Source: Novosphingobium sp.
Lineage (GTDB): Bacteria > Pseudomonadota > Alphaproteobacteria > Sphingomonadales > Sphingomonadaceae
Direction: 5' to 3'
Length of the DNA: 64,000 bases
NCBI RefSeq assembly: GCF_039595395.1
Contig: NZ_JBCNLP010000001.1
Span: 2,046,001 to 2,110,000 of the forward strand
Shown piece by piece: positions 18,072-27,298 of the stretch. Positions within the stretch are counted from its first letter, which is position 1. Each line of letters starts with the position of its first letter. Position numbers and translations under genes: made by a program. The notes under the pieces are model-generated. The model saw nothing but the letters and a program-made list of their open reading frames with translations, was not told the origin of the DNA and ran no database searches.

Positions 18072-18701
18072 ATGACCGCCGATGCCCCCGCCCCCGAAGC
18101 TGACTTTGACCGCCACAACGCCAAGATGGCCAAGAAAAAGGCCTCTCGCGACAAGATCATGGCCAGCAAGCAGGGCGAAAAGGGGCTGGTGATCGTTCAT
18201 ACCGGCACGGGCAAGGGCAAGTCGTCCTCCGGCTTCGGGATGATCCTGCGCTGCATCGCGCATGGCATGCCCAGCGCGGTGGTGCAGTTTATCAAGGGCG
18301 CCTGGGACACCGGCGAGCGCCGTCTGATCGAGCAAAATTTCCCCGATCTCTGCCAGTTCCACGCCATGGGGGAGGGTTTTACCTGGGAAACGCAGGACAA
18401 AGCCCGCGATATCGCCGCTGCGCGCAAGGGCTGGGACAAGGCCAAGGAACTGATCCGCGATCCCAACATCCGCATGGTGCTGCTTGACGAAATCAACATC
18501 GCCCTGCGTTACGAATATCTCCCGCTGGAGGAGGTGCTGACCTTCCTGCGCGAGGAAAAGCCCGAGATGACCCATGTGGTGCTCACCGGCCGCAATGCCG
18601 CGCCCGAACTGATCGAGCAGGCCGATCTGGTCACCGAGATGACTTTGGTGAAGCACCCCTTCCGCGGCGGCATCAAGGCGCAGGCCGGGGTGGAGTTCTA
18701 A
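18072..18701 (+). CDS. cobO: cob(I)yrinic acid a,c-diamide adenosyltransferase CobO
   Basis: A 209-residue CobA/CobO-type ATP:corrinoid adenosyltransferase that attaches the 5'-deoxyadenosyl ligand to the reduced cobalt. The P-loop is GLVIVHTGTGKGKSSSGFG (about 40-58). Further family segments are QFIKGAWDTGERR, VLLDEINIALRY and VVLTGRNAAPELIEQADLVTEM. The ATG at 18072 is preceded by AGGAG at 18061-18065, which favours it over the open extension upstream. It is transcribed divergently from the riboswitch operon and runs six bases before cobQ. Confidence 0.94.
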   Translation: MTADAPAPEADFDRHNAKMAKKKASRDKIMASKQGEKGLVIVHTGTGKGKSSSGFGMILRCIAHGMPSAVVQFIKGAWDTGERRLIEQNFPDLCQFHAMGEGFTWETQDKARDIAAARKGWDKAKELIRDPNIRMVLLDEINIALRYEYLPLEEVLTFLREEKPEMTHVVLTGRNAAPELIEQADLVTEMTLVKHPFRGGIKAQAGVEF

Positions 18702-18707
18702 ACCTCC

Positions 18708-20153
18708 ATGCCAGCCTTGATGATCCAGGGGACCGGCTCGAATGTCGGCAAGTCCCTGCTGGTGGCGGGGCTGTGCCGGGCGGCACGTCGGCGGGGGCTG
18801 AGTGTCGCGCCTTTCAAGCCGCAGAATATGTCGAACAATGCCGCTGTCACCGCCGATGGCGGAGAGATCGGGCGGGCTCAGGCCCTGCAGGCGATCGCGT
18901 GTGGATTATCGCCGCATACCGATATGAACCCGGTGCTGCTGAAGCCAGAGAGCGAAGTCGGCAGTCAGGTGGTGTTGCAGGGGCGGCGCATCGCCACGGT
19001 AAAGGCGCGGGAGTATGCCGCGCTGAAACCGCAGTTGATGGCCCCGGTTCTGGAGAGCTTCCATCGCCTGAAAGCTGCCCATGATCTGGTGATCGTGGAG
19101 GGCGCGGGCAGCCCGGCGGAGGTCAATCTGCGTGCCGGAGACATCGCCAATATGGGCTTTGCCTGCGCCGCGCAGGTGCCGGTGGTGCTGGCAGGCGATA
19201 TCGACCGGGGCGGGGTGATCGCCCAGATCATCGGTACAAAGGCAGTGCTCTCGCCAGAGGATGCGGCGATGGTGCGCGGCTTTCTCATCAACAAGTTTCG
19301 CGGTGATCCCTCGCTGTTCGACGATGGCTATCGCCTGATCGAGCAGCGCAGCGGCTGGCGCGGTTTCGGCGTGCTGCCGTGGTTCGCGCAGGCCCATCTG
19401 CTGCCCGCCGAGGACGCGCTCGATCTTGGAGCCGTGTCATCGGGCGGGCGGGTGAAGGTGGCCGCTCTGGCCCTCTCCCGCATCGCCAATTTCGATGATC
19501 TGGACCCGCTGGCGCAGGAGCCCGATATCGATCTGGTGATGGTCCGCGCGGGGCAGGCGATCCCCGGCGACACAAAGCTGGTCATCCTGCCCGGCAGCAA
19601 GAGCACGCGCGGCGATCTGGCGTTTTTGCGCGCTCAGGGCTGGGATGTCGATCTGGCGGCGCATGTGCGGCGCGGCGGGTATGTGCTGGGGATCTGCGGC
19701 GGTTATCAGATGCTGGGCAGCGTGGTAAGCGATCCCGAAGGACTGGAAGGCCCGGCGGGCGAGATGCCGGGCCTCGGCCTGCTGGAAGTGGCGACCACCA
19801 TGCAGGGCGACAAAAAACTGACGCAGGTTCAGGCAATCCACGCCGCCAGCGGGCTTCGGGTGGAGGGCTATGAAATCCATCTCGGGGTCACCAATGGCCC
19901 CGATTGCGCGCGGCCCTTCGCCCATATCACGGGGCGGCCCGAGGGGGCGATCTCGGCGGATGGGCGCATCATGGGCAGCTATCTGCACGGCCTGTTTACG
20001 CAGGATGGCTTTCGCTCGGCCTTTATCGCTAGCCTTGGCGCGCGGCCGTCAGGGTTGGCCTATGGCGCCCAGGTGGAGGCGACGCTCGATGCTCTTGCCG
20101 ACCATATCGAGGCCCATGCCGATGTGGCCGGGCTGTTGGCGCTGGCGCAATAG
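18708..20153 (+). CDS. cobQ: cobyric acid synthase CobQ
   Basis: A 481-residue glutamine amidotransferase that amidates side chains b, d, e and g of adenosylcobyrinic acid a,c-diamide. The N-terminal P-loop domain has MIQGTGSNVGKSLLVAGLCR and FKPQNMSNNAAVTADGGEIG. The C-terminal glutaminase domain has the nucleophile in GYVLGICGGYQMLG (about 320-335) and the His in GSYLHGLF. It follows cobO by six bases and converges on bluB with only three bases between the two coding ends. Confidence 0.95.
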   Translation: MPALMIQGTGSNVGKSLLVAGLCRAARRRGLSVAPFKPQNMSNNAAVTADGGEIGRAQALQAIACGLSPHTDMNPVLLKPESEVGSQVVLQGRRIATVKAREYAALKPQLMAPVLESFHRLKAAHDLVIVEGAGSPAEVNLRAGDIANMGFACAAQVPVVLAGDIDRGGVIAQIIGTKAVLSPEDAAMVRGFLINKFRGDPSLFDDGYRLIEQRSGWRGFGVLPWFAQAHLLPAEDALDLGAVSSGGRVKVAALALSRIANFDDLDPLAQEPDIDLVMVRAGQAIPGDTKLVILPGSKSTRGDLAFLRAQGWDVDLAAHVRRGGYVLGICGGYQMLGSVVSDPEGLEGPAGEMPGLGLLEVATTMQGDKKLTQVQAIHAASGLRVEGYEIHLGVTNGPDCARPFAHITGRPEGAISADGRIMGSYLHGLFTQDGFRSAFIASLGARPSGLAYGAQVEATLDALADHIEAHADVAGLLALAQ

Positions 20154-20156
20154 GCG

Positions 20157-20780
20157 TCAGCGCCGCGTCCATTCATGCTGGTGGTTTTCCTGCCAGCCCG
20201 CACGATGCAGCAGGGGCGTATCGTCGGTAAATTCTGGGTGGCCGATGCAAAGCCATGCCGAGAAGGCCCAGCCTTCGGGGACCTCCAGCAGGCGCTCGAT
20301 GGTGTCGGGATCGAGGATCGACACCATCCCCAGCCCCAGATTGTCCGCCCGCGCCGCCAGCCACAGCGTATGGATCGCCATGGCTGTCGAGGCCTGAAGC
20401 GTGGCAGGGATGCTGTGCCGCCCCAGGCCGTGCCCCTCGGCCGGATCGCTCACGGTGAAGACAGCCAGTTGCAGCGGCGCCTTGTCCAGCCCGGCCAGCT
20501 TGAGCCGGTTGTACTCGTCCAGCCGCTCACCCTCATAGCTTTGCGCGGCCAGAGCGTTGCAGGCGATGAAATTGTCATGGACCGCCTGGCGCAGCGCGGG
20601 GGCTTCCACGCGGATCACCCGCCATGGCCGCGCATTGCCCACCGAGGGAGCCAGATCCATCGCCGCCTGCAAGCGCTCGATCCGAGCCTCATCCAGCGGC
20701 GTATCGAGGAAATGACGCACATCGCGGCGCCAACGCATGATGCGCTCCAGCGTGGAGGCCTCGTCCTGCGTGAAATCCAT
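20157..20780 (-). CDS. bluB: 5,6-dimethylbenzimidazole synthase BluB
   Basis: A 207-residue flavin-destructase of the nitroreductase fold that converts FMNH2 and O2 to 5,6-dimethylbenzimidazole, the lower ligand of cobalamin. Characteristic segments are RWRRDVRHFLDTPLD, APSVGNARPWRVIRV, AVFTVSDPAEGHGLGRHSIP and NLGLGMVSILDPD. Its presence shows that the organism should make its own lower ligand aerobically. It is downstream of the aminotransferase gene on the same strand, with an eight-base gap. Confidence 0.94.
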   Translation of the reverse strand: MDFTQDEASTLERIMRWRRDVRHFLDTPLDEARIERLQAAMDLAPSVGNARPWRVIRVEAPALRQAVHDNFIACNALAAQSYEGERLDEYNRLKLAGLDKAPLQLAVFTVSDPAEGHGLGRHSIPATLQASTAMAIHTLWLAARADNLGLGMVSILDPDTIERLLEVPEGWAFSAWLCIGHPEFTDDTPLLHRAGWQENHQHEWTRR

Positions 20781-20788
20781 TTATCTTG

Positions 20789-21763
20789 TCATCCCAGTGC
20801 GGCGGCAAGGCGCAGCCACTCTGCCTCCATGCCCGGCAGACCCAACCTTATCAAGCGTGGCGACCATGGAAAGATGCGGCTCCAGATGCGATGGTCGGCC
20901 AGATGGTTCTGAGCGGCCTGCGCATCCGGCGTGTCGTAAAGGCGGAAGAGATGCGTCCCACCCGCCAGCGCCCAGCCATGGGCCAGCGCCAGCGCATCGA
21001 TCCGCTCGACTTCCTGAGCCAGACGCCGCGTCGTCGCCTGCGCCCATGCGGTGTCGCGCAGCGCGGAGGCGCCGATCTCCAGCGCGGGGCCTGCCACGGG
21101 CCACGGGCCTGCCATAGCGGTCAGGCGCTCGATGGTGGACATATCGCTGATGGCAAAGCCCAGCCGCACCCCGGCAAGACCATAGAACTTGCCGAAAGAG
21201 CGCAGAACCACCAGCCCCTGATCGCCCGCCAGCGGCGCCACCGACATCTCGGGCAGCGGATCGGCAAAGCTCTCATCCACCACCAGCGTGCCGACCCGGC
21301 CCTTCAGCGCGATCAGATCGGCGGGCGGGATGATCCTGCCGTCGGGATTGTTCGGATTGACCACCACCGCGATCTCGGCGCCGGCCAAGGCTTCGGGCGT
21401 GGTGACCTCTTCCACGTTGCAACCAGCGGCGGTGAAGCAGGCGGCATGCTCATTGTAGGTGGGCGAGAGCACGCGCACCTTGCGCCCCGCCAGCACCAGC
21501 GGCAGCATCTGGATCGCGGCCTGCGCCCCGGCCAACGCCACCATCGGTGCCTGCGTGCGATAGGCCTGAGCGGCGGCTGTCAGCAGGGCATTGCGCGCGC
21601 TGGCGGTGGGCAGGGCGGTCCATGCCTCGGGGGACAGGGGGAGCACCGGATAGGGCACGCGGTTGATGCCGGTCGACAGGTCGATCCAGTCATCGCCGCC
21701 GCGTGCCTTGCAGGCCCTGTCGAGATCGCCGCCATGATCGCGCCGGATAGTGTCACAGGGCAT
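20789..21763 (-). CDS. cobD: threonine-phosphate decarboxylase CobD (CobC in P. denitrificans)
   Basis: A 324-residue PLP enzyme of the class-I/II aminotransferase fold. The family makes (R)-1-aminopropan-2-yl phosphate from threonine phosphate for the nucleotide-loop linker. It has DLSTGINRVPYP, VVVNPNNPDGRI, the TLVVDESFADP region and the PLP-lysine in VLRSFGKFYGLAGVRLGFA. The start overlaps the end of cbiB by 11 bases. The symbol depends on nomenclature: it is cobC in the Pseudomonas scheme. Confidence 0.92.
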   Translation of the reverse strand: MPCDTIRRDHGGDLDRACKARGGDDWIDLSTGINRVPYPVLPLSPEAWTALPTASARNALLTAAAQAYRTQAPMVALAGAQAAIQMLPLVLAGRKVRVLSPTYNEHAACFTAAGCNVEEVTTPEALAGAEIAVVVNPNNPDGRIIPPADLIALKGRVGTLVVDESFADPLPEMSVAPLAGDQGLVVLRSFGKFYGLAGVRLGFAISDMSTIERLTAMAGPWPVAGPALEIGASALRDTAWAQATTRRLAQEVERIDALALAHGWALAGGTHLFRLYDTPDAQAAQNHLADHRIWSRIFPWSPRLIRLGLPGMEAEWLRLAAALG

Positions 21764-22730
21764 AGGTTTGGAATGTCCACATTGCGATCACACAGGGCGT
21801 CGCCGCGCACAATGCCGCCAGCATCACCACCCGGCGATAGAGTTTGAGGCCCGCCAGCAGATTGGCAGGCCTGGGATCGGGCGCATCGCCATTGAGCCAT
21901 GGGTCCTGGCTCGGCCCCTCGGCATAGAGGCGCGGGCCGGACAGGCGGATGCCCAAAGCTCCGGCAAAGGCGGCCTCGGGCCAACCGGCGTTGGGCGAGC
22001 GATGATGCCGCGCGTCGGAGAGCATCACCCGCAAGGCGGTGATCGGCCGGTTGCAGGCCAGCACATAGAGCAGCCCCGTCAGCCGCGCCGGGATCCAATT
22101 GGCGACATCGTCGATCTTCGCGGCGGTGCGGCCGAAAAACATATGGCGCGGCGTGCGATAGGCGATCATCGAATCCAGCGTGTTGATCGCCTTATAGGCC
22201 GCGATCCCCGGCAGGCCGAGCAGCACACCCCAGAACAGCGGCGCGATCACCCCGTCCGAGGTGTTCTCGGCCAGACTTTCGGCAGCGGCGCGGGTGATGG
22301 CGGGCTTGTCGAGCTTTTCGGGCGAGCGGCCCACGATCATCGAGACCGCCTTGCGCGCGCGCGGCACATCGTTTTCGGCGAGCGGTTCGGCCACGGCGGC
22401 GACATGGTCATGCAGCGATCGCGCCGCAAGCAAAGGCCACGCCAGAATGCCGCCGACCACCGCGCCCGTCCAGTCCCGCACCAGCAGCAGGGAAAGCGCC
22501 AGCGCCACACCGCCGGTCAGCAGGATGATGCCCAGCGCCAGCATCGTGCCTCTGGACTGGCGGGTGTCGTCGTCCTCGTTTTCGTCGTTCCAGTGCCGGT
22601 CGCCCAGCGCGATCAGGCGGCCCAGCCAGCTCACCGGATGGCCGATGCGGGTGTAGAGGAACATCGGCCAGCCCAGCATCGCTTCCAGCGCCAGTCCGAT
22701 CAGCATCTGCGCGGCATGCAGGGCCATCAT
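21753..22730 (-). CDS. cbiB: adenosylcobinamide-phosphate synthase CbiB (CobD in P. denitrificans)
   Basis: A 325-residue integral membrane protein that joins the aminopropanol linker to adenosylcobyric acid. It shows HPVSWLGRLIAL, GRSPEKLDKPAITRAAAESLAENTSDG-type conservation, GVIAPLFWGVLLGLPGIAAYKAINTLDSM and NWIPARLTGLLYVL, with about five hydrophobic segments. An acidic insertion (NDENEDDD) sits near residue 45. The start is the first ATG of an ATGATG overlapping the stop of the phosphatase gene. The open extension upstream is that gene's shadow. Confidence 0.93.
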   Translation of the reverse strand: MMALHAAQMLIGLALEAMLGWPMFLYTRIGHPVSWLGRLIALGDRHWNDENEDDDTRQSRGTMLALGIILLTGGVALALSLLLVRDWTGAVVGGILAWPLLAARSLHDHVAAVAEPLAENDVPRARKAVSMIVGRSPEKLDKPAITRAAAESLAENTSDGVIAPLFWGVLLGLPGIAAYKAINTLDSMIAYRTPRHMFFGRTAAKIDDVANWIPARLTGLLYVLACNRPITALRVMLSDARHHRSPNAGWPEAAFAGALGIRLSGPRLYAEGPSQDPWLNGDAPDPRPANLLAGLKLYRRVVMLAALCAATPCVIAMWTFQTYAL

Positions 22731-23314
22731 GGGCAGGCTTTCTGATTGACGCCGGCGATGGCCCATTGCGCGCCGCAAGGGATCAGCCGGGTGATCGACA
22801 GGGGATCGATGCTGAACGCCAGAGCCGGGCCGATGGTTCCCAGCGCCATGGCCAGAGCCGCGCGGATCGTTCCGGCATGGGCAACAATGGCGCTGCGCCC
22901 CGGCAAAGCGGCGATCTGCTCTATTGCCGGAGCGGTGCGGGCGCACAGATCGGCAAAGCTCTCGCCATCGGGCGGGGCAAGCAGGGCCAGTTGTTCAGGC
23001 GGCAGGGCGCCCTGATCGGGAATGTCGGTGAAGGGCAGACCCTCCCACAGACCAAAATCCTGCTCCCACAGGCGCGGGTCGAGCCGGGGCTCGGTTTCCG
23101 GCCACAGGGCCTGCGTGGTCTGGCGGCAGCGCAGCGCGGGGCTGGCGATCACGCGGTCCACCGTGCCCAGATGCCTGCGCAGGGCCGCCAAGGCTGCCTC
23201 ATCCGCAATGTCTGCGGGCACATCGCGTCGCCCGGCCAGACGGCCCTCGTTGAGGGCGGGGGCATGGCGGATCAGCAGCAGTTCTTGGGTGGGCGCCGAG
23301 GCCAAAAGCCACAT
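22727..23314 (-). CDS. histidine phosphatase family protein (probable alpha-ribazole phosphatase)
   Basis: A 195-residue phosphoglycerate-mutase-like phosphatase. It has the RHAPALNEGRLAGRRD active-site start (catalytic His about 17), RVIASPALRCRQTTQAL, an LWEQDFGLWEG segment and the second catalytic His in IVAHAGTIRAAL. Translational coupling to cbiB (ATGATG overlap) and its position in the B12 island make an alpha-ribazole-phosphate or AdoCbl-phosphate phosphatase role likely. The sequence alone cannot fix the substrate. GAGGAG stands directly before the ATG. Confidence 0.85.
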   Translation of the reverse strand: MWLLASAPTQELLLIRHAPALNEGRLAGRRDVPADIADEAALAALRRHLGTVDRVIASPALRCRQTTQALWPETEPRLDPRLWEQDFGLWEGLPFTDIPDQGALPPEQLALLAPPDGESFADLCARTAPAIEQIAALPGRSAIVAHAGTIRAALAMALGTIGPALAFSIDPLSITRLIPCGAQWAIAGVNQKACP

Positions 23315-23388
23315 CTCCTCTTGAGTTGGCGGTGCTTCTGGTTTCTGTGCAGGCGATTCGGCAAGCGATTGATGAAAGGCTGAGCCTT

Positions 23389-23886
23389 ATGGCGCGGATA
23401 ATTCTGGTCACCGGCGGCGCCCGCTCGGGCAAGAGCGCCATCGCGGAAGGCCATGCTCTGGGCTTTACCGGGCGCGCGACCTATATCGCCACGGCGCAGG
23501 CCTTCGATACCGAGATGGAACAGCGCATCGCCGCCCATCAAGCCCGGCGCGGGCCCGAATGGAGCAATCTTCATGCACCTTTCGATCTGGCGGATGCCTT
23601 GCGCGAGAGCGACAATACGCCCTGCCTTGTCGATTGCCTGACCTTGTGGCTCACCAACATCATGCTGGCCGAACGCGACTGGCAGGCGCAGGGCCTGCTG
23701 GAGGCTTTGGCCGCCCGCGTTTCGCCCGTGGTGCTGGTCACCAATGAGGTCGGCGGGGGCATCGTGCCCGACAACGCTCTGGCGCGGGCTTTTCGCGATA
23801 TGGCGGGCTTGCTCAACCAGCGCGTCGCGGCCATGGCCGATGAGGTTGTTCTGGCGGTCTGCGGACTGCCCATGAAAGTGAAATGA
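23389..23886 (+). CDS. cobU: bifunctional adenosylcobinamide kinase/guanylyltransferase CobU (CobP)
   Basis: A 165-residue P-loop enzyme that phosphorylates adenosylcobinamide and transfers GMP to it. The motif ILVTGGARSGKSAIAEGHA (about 5-23) is diagnostic, followed by ATYIATAQAFDTEM, the DCLTLWLTNIM segment and VLVTNEVGGGIVP. The ATG at 23389 is chosen because homologues begin just before RIILVTGG; the open frame upstream to 23326 is not family-like. It is divergent from the phosphatase-cbiB unit, with 74 bases between them. Confidence 0.94.
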   Translation: MARIILVTGGARSGKSAIAEGHALGFTGRATYIATAQAFDTEMEQRIAAHQARRGPEWSNLHAPFDLADALRESDNTPCLVDCLTLWLTNIMLAERDWQAQGLLEALAARVSPVVLVTNEVGGGIVPDNALARAFRDMAGLLNQRVAAMADEVVLAVCGLPMKVK

Positions 23887-24887
23887 TGTTTGCCAGTCTT
23901 GTCGAAGTTGCCGATTTTGCCCTGAACGCCCCTTGTTTCGACGAGGCCGCCGCCGATGCGGCGCGCGCCCGGCAGAACAGCCTGACCAAGCCGCCGGGAT
24001 CCCTGGGCCGTCTGGAGGAGATCGCGATCTTCATGGCCGGATGGCGCGCCACGCCGCGCCCGGCGATAAAGCGCGCTCAGGCGCTGGTTTTTGCGGGCAA
24101 TCACGGGGTTTGTGTACATGGCGTCAGCCCCTATCCCAGTGAAGTGACCGCGCAGATGGTCGCCAATTTCGAGCATGGCGGGGCGGCGATCAACCAACTC
24201 TGCCGGGCGTCGGGTGCCGATCTGTCGGTGATCGCGCTCGATCTGGACCGCCCCACCGGCGATGTCACGCAAGGCCCCGCGATGAGCGAGGCCGAGACCC
24301 TCGATGCGCTGCGGCGCGGCGCCGAGGCTGTCGATCCCGAGGCCGATGTGCTGGTGCTGGGCGAGATGGGGATCGGCAATTCCACCATCGCCGCCGCGCT
24401 GGCCTGCGCCCTGTTCGGCGGCGCGCCCGAGGATTGGGTCGGCCCCGGCACGGGGGCTAACAGCGCGGGCATGTCGCGCAAGGCTCAGGTGATTGCGCAA
24501 GGGCTGGAACTGCACAGCGCGGCGCGTGGCATGGTTCTTATGGCCGCGCTGGGCGGGCGCGAGCAGGCTGCGATCTGCGGCGCGGTGCTGGCGGCGCGGG
24601 CGGCGCGTATTCCGGTGATCCTCGACGGCTTTATCTGCACGGCGGCGGCAGCGGTGCTGCATGGCGTGGCGCCCGAACTGCTCGACCACTGCCTTGTCGG
24701 CCATGCCAGCGCCGAGCCGGGGCATCGTCGCCTGCTCGCGGCGCTGAACAAGCGAGCCGTGCTGGAGTTCGACATGCGCCTTGGCGAGGGATCGGGCGCC
24801 GCGCTGGCGCTGGGCATCGTCCGGGCGGCGCTGGAGTGCCACAATGGCATGGCCACCTTCGGCGAAGCGGGTGTCAGCGAGGCATGA
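23883..24887 (+). CDS. cobT: nicotinate-nucleotide-dimethylbenzimidazole phosphoribosyltransferase CobT (CobU)
   Basis: A 334-residue enzyme making alpha-ribazole 5'-phosphate from NaMN and dimethylbenzimidazole. It has TKPPGSLGRLEEIAIFMAGW, VFAGNHGVCVHGVSPYP, LGEMGIGNSTIAAALACALF, the WVGPGTGANSAG loop and the C-terminal MRLGEGSGAALALGIVRAA, whose Glu is the catalytic base in the family. The start is the first ATG of an ATGATG that overlaps the cobU stop, and the gene overlaps cobS by four bases. Confidence 0.95.
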   Translation: MMFASLVEVADFALNAPCFDEAAADAARARQNSLTKPPGSLGRLEEIAIFMAGWRATPRPAIKRAQALVFAGNHGVCVHGVSPYPSEVTAQMVANFEHGGAAINQLCRASGADLSVIALDLDRPTGDVTQGPAMSEAETLDALRRGAEAVDPEADVLVLGEMGIGNSTIAAALACALFGGAPEDWVGPGTGANSAGMSRKAQVIAQGLELHSAARGMVLMAALGGREQAAICGAVLAARAARIPVILDGFICTAAAAVLHGVAPELLDHCLVGHASAEPGHRRLLAALNKRAVLEFDMRLGEGSGAALALGIVRAALECHNGMATFGEAGVSEA

Positions 24888-25636
24888 CGGTGCTGCGCCG
24901 CCGCTGGTCCGAAGTGCAGGTGGCGCTGATGCTGCTGACGCGGCTGCCTGCGGGGCGCCTTGGCGAGCCGGTGCCGACGCTGGCTCAAGCCGCCTGGGCT
25001 TTCCCGCTGGCCGGGCTGGCGGTGGGCGGCGTGGTGGCGGGAGTGATGGCGGTAGGGCAGGCGCTCGGCTGGTCTGCCGCGGTGGCGGCGGGCGTCGCCA
25101 TGGTCGCGGGCCTGCTGGCGACCGGTGGACTGCATGAGGACGGGCTGGGCGATGTCGCCGACGGCTTTGGCGGCGGGCATACGCGCGAACGCAAATTGGA
25201 GATCATGAAGGACAGCCGTCTGGGCAGTTATGGTGCCATCGCTCTGGTGATGGCGCTGGGGCTGCGCTGGCTGCTGCTGGCTCAGGCGGGCACGCCGTGG
25301 CGGATCGTGGCGTTGGCGGTGGCCAGCAGGGCGCTGCTGGTCGCGGCGCTGGCACTGATGCCTGCGGCGCGTTCGGATGGGTTGGGGCGGTCGGCTTCGG
25401 GCGTGGGTGTGTGGCGGCTGGCTGTCGGGCTGGGGCTGGGCGGGGCTGTGCTGCTGGGCTGGCTGGGCGTTTTGGCCGGGCTGGCTGCGGGTTTGGGGAT
25501 GGTGCTCGCCGTGGCGCTGATGGGCTGGGTGGCCTGTCGCCAGATCGGCGGGCAGACCGGCGATGTTCTGGGTGCAATGCAACTGATCGGCGAGATTGCC
25601 GGCTGGCTGGCGCTGGTGTCGCTCCCCTCGGCTTGA
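24884..25636 (+). CDS. cobS: adenosylcobinamide-GDP ribazoletransferase CobS (CobV)
   Basis: A 250-residue integral membrane enzyme that joins adenosylcobinamide-GDP and alpha-ribazole to finish the coenzyme. The N-terminal MLLTRLPAG, the strongly conserved GGLHEDGLGDVADGFGGG with the acidic metal-binding residues, and KLEIMKDSRLGSYGAIAL are all present. The rest is a run of Gly/Leu/Ala-rich membrane helices. The ATG at 24884 forms an ATGA overlap with the cobT stop. It is the last gene of the B12 island on this side. Confidence 0.94.
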   Translation: MTVLRRRWSEVQVALMLLTRLPAGRLGEPVPTLAQAAWAFPLAGLAVGGVVAGVMAVGQALGWSAAVAAGVAMVAGLLATGGLHEDGLGDVADGFGGGHTRERKLEIMKDSRLGSYGAIALVMALGLRWLLLAQAGTPWRIVALAVASRALLVAALALMPAARSDGLGRSASGVGVWRLAVGLGLGGAVLLGWLGVLAGLAAGLGMVLAVALMGWVACRQIGGQTGDVLGAMQLIGEIAGWLALVSLPSA

Positions 25637-25816
25637 GATAAGTCTTTCAACCTATATTGCTTCTTGTCACGGCGCGGGAGCCGGGCCAAGAAAGCGTTTA
25701 TGCTGCTTTGCACAATGACGGGTGCGCCCGGTCATGTGAGAAGCGGCATATCTGTCGGCGATGCGCATCACCCGATGCTGCAAAGCGGAACGTTTCTGAG
25801 CAAGGTGAACGGGGCA

Positions 25817-27292
25817 ATGGCGAATCGGCAGCTGGCAACAGCAGGGGTTTTCTGGAACATCGTTCAGACCTTGGGGGAGCGTTTCTTCCAGACGCTGGTC
25901 TTCTTCGTCGTGGCGCGCCTGCTCGACCCGACCGCTTTCGGTCTGGCGGCGATGGCGGTGGCGCCCGCCGCCGTGTTCACCGCGGTGATGCAGGGGGCCA
26001 GTCAGGTCATCGTGCAGGACCGCGAGGCGAGCCCGGCCTTCATCGCGGCGGCCTTCTGGTTCAACATCGCGGCGGGGGTGGCGCTGGGGGTGTTCGTGCT
26101 GGTGACCTCCGGGCCGATCAGCCTGCTGGTGCATGCGCCGGCGGTGGCGCCGCTGATGATGGCGACGGCCAGCGTGCCTTTGCTGGCGGGGCTTGGCGCG
26201 GTGTCTCAGGGCGTCATGACGCGCCATTTCGAATTTCGCATGCTGGCCATTCGCCGCACCATCGGCATCTCGGTCGCGGGGCTGGCTTGCGTGGTGTTGG
26301 CATGGATGGGCTATGGCGCGTGGAGCCTGGTCATTCAGGCCATTCTGACTCCGGCGGTGATGTCGGCGGTGGCGCTGCTGGCCGGTCCGGTGCGCGTGAT
26401 CGAGCCCTTTACCGGCAACGAGGTGCGGCGCGTGGTGCGGCAGTCGGGGATGCTCTATGGCTCATCCTTCCTGACGCAGGGCAATACCCGTCTGTCCGAT
26501 CTGATTGTCGGCTATTTCGTGGGCCCGGCCGGGGCCGGTGCCTTTCGTCTGGCGCGCACGGTGATCGATCTCATCACCAGCGTGACCTTCACGCCGCTGG
26601 CCAATGTGCTGTTGCCGATCTTCGCCAAGGCCAATGAGGAACCCGAGCGCGCGCTGCGCATGTACGTGAAGATCGTGGTGTCCTGTAGCCTGATCTTCGC
26701 GGGCGTGGAGGTGTGCACCATCTTCGGCGCCGAGGCCTTCCGTGCGGTGTTTCTGGGCAAGAGCTGGCCGGGGCTGGGCTGGGTGCTGATCTTCCTGGCA
26801 CCGGTCTTCCCGACCATGGCGATCTCGCCCTCGCAGCCGCTGCTGATCGCGCGCGGTCGGGCCGGGATGGTGCTGTGGGCCAATTTCGTGCGGCTGGTGA
26901 CCAGCAGCGCCTGTCTGGCCGTGGGCAGCAAGCTGGCGGGGGTGAATGGTGCGGCCATTGGCTATACGGTCTGTACCTATCTGGCGCTGGGCAGCATGCT
27001 GATCTTCATGCGGCGGGAAATCCCCTCGCTCAAGCCGCTGCTGACGGTGCGGGTGCTGCTGCCTCAGGTGCTGGCGTTGGCGATCGGGCTGGGGGGCTAT
27101 GTCTGGGCGCTATCGCTGGGGTTGCGGCCTGCCAATATCCTGCAGGCCGGCGGAGCCTTGATGGTGGCTCTGCCGCTGTTCGGGGGGCTGTGTCTGGTGC
27201 TCTGCCGTCGGGATCTGGATGTGGCCATCGATGTTGTGCCCGTGCCCGGTAAGCTGAAGGACAAGGCCCGCAAGCTGCTGCGGTTGGCCTGA
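25817..27292 (+). CDS. polysaccharide flippase (Wzx/MATE-type, oligosaccharide translocase)
   Basis: A 491-residue inner-membrane protein with about 12-14 hydrophobic segments, of the lipopolysaccharide/O-antigen flippase family. The N-terminus GVFWNIVQTLGERFFQTLVFFVVARLLDP and the following VMQGASQVIVQDRE match WzxC/Polysacc_synt_3 proteins, which flip undecaprenyl-linked oligosaccharides. The start at 25817 leaves a short leader before the first helix; an ATG at 25775 is an alternative. No glycosyltransferase adjoins it, so its substrate is unknown. It is followed by a composite hairpin repeat. Confidence 0.82.
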   Translation: MANRQLATAGVFWNIVQTLGERFFQTLVFFVVARLLDPTAFGLAAMAVAPAAVFTAVMQGASQVIVQDREASPAFIAAAFWFNIAAGVALGVFVLVTSGPISLLVHAPAVAPLMMATASVPLLAGLGAVSQGVMTRHFEFRMLAIRRTIGISVAGLACVVLAWMGYGAWSLVIQAILTPAVMSAVALLAGPVRVIEPFTGNEVRRVVRQSGMLYGSSFLTQGNTRLSDLIVGYFVGPAGAGAFRLARTVIDLITSVTFTPLANVLLPIFAKANEEPERALRMYVKIVVSCSLIFAGVEVCTIFGAEAFRAVFLGKSWPGLGWVLIFLAPVFPTMAISPSQPLLIARGRAGMVLWANFVRLVTSSACLAVGSKLAGVNGAAIGYTVCTYLALGSMLIFMRREIPSLKPLLTVRVLLPQVLALAIGLGGYVWALSLGLRPANILQAGGALMVALPLFGGLCLVLCRRDLDVAIDVVPVPGKLKDKARKLLRLA

Positions 27293-27298
27293 GAGCCC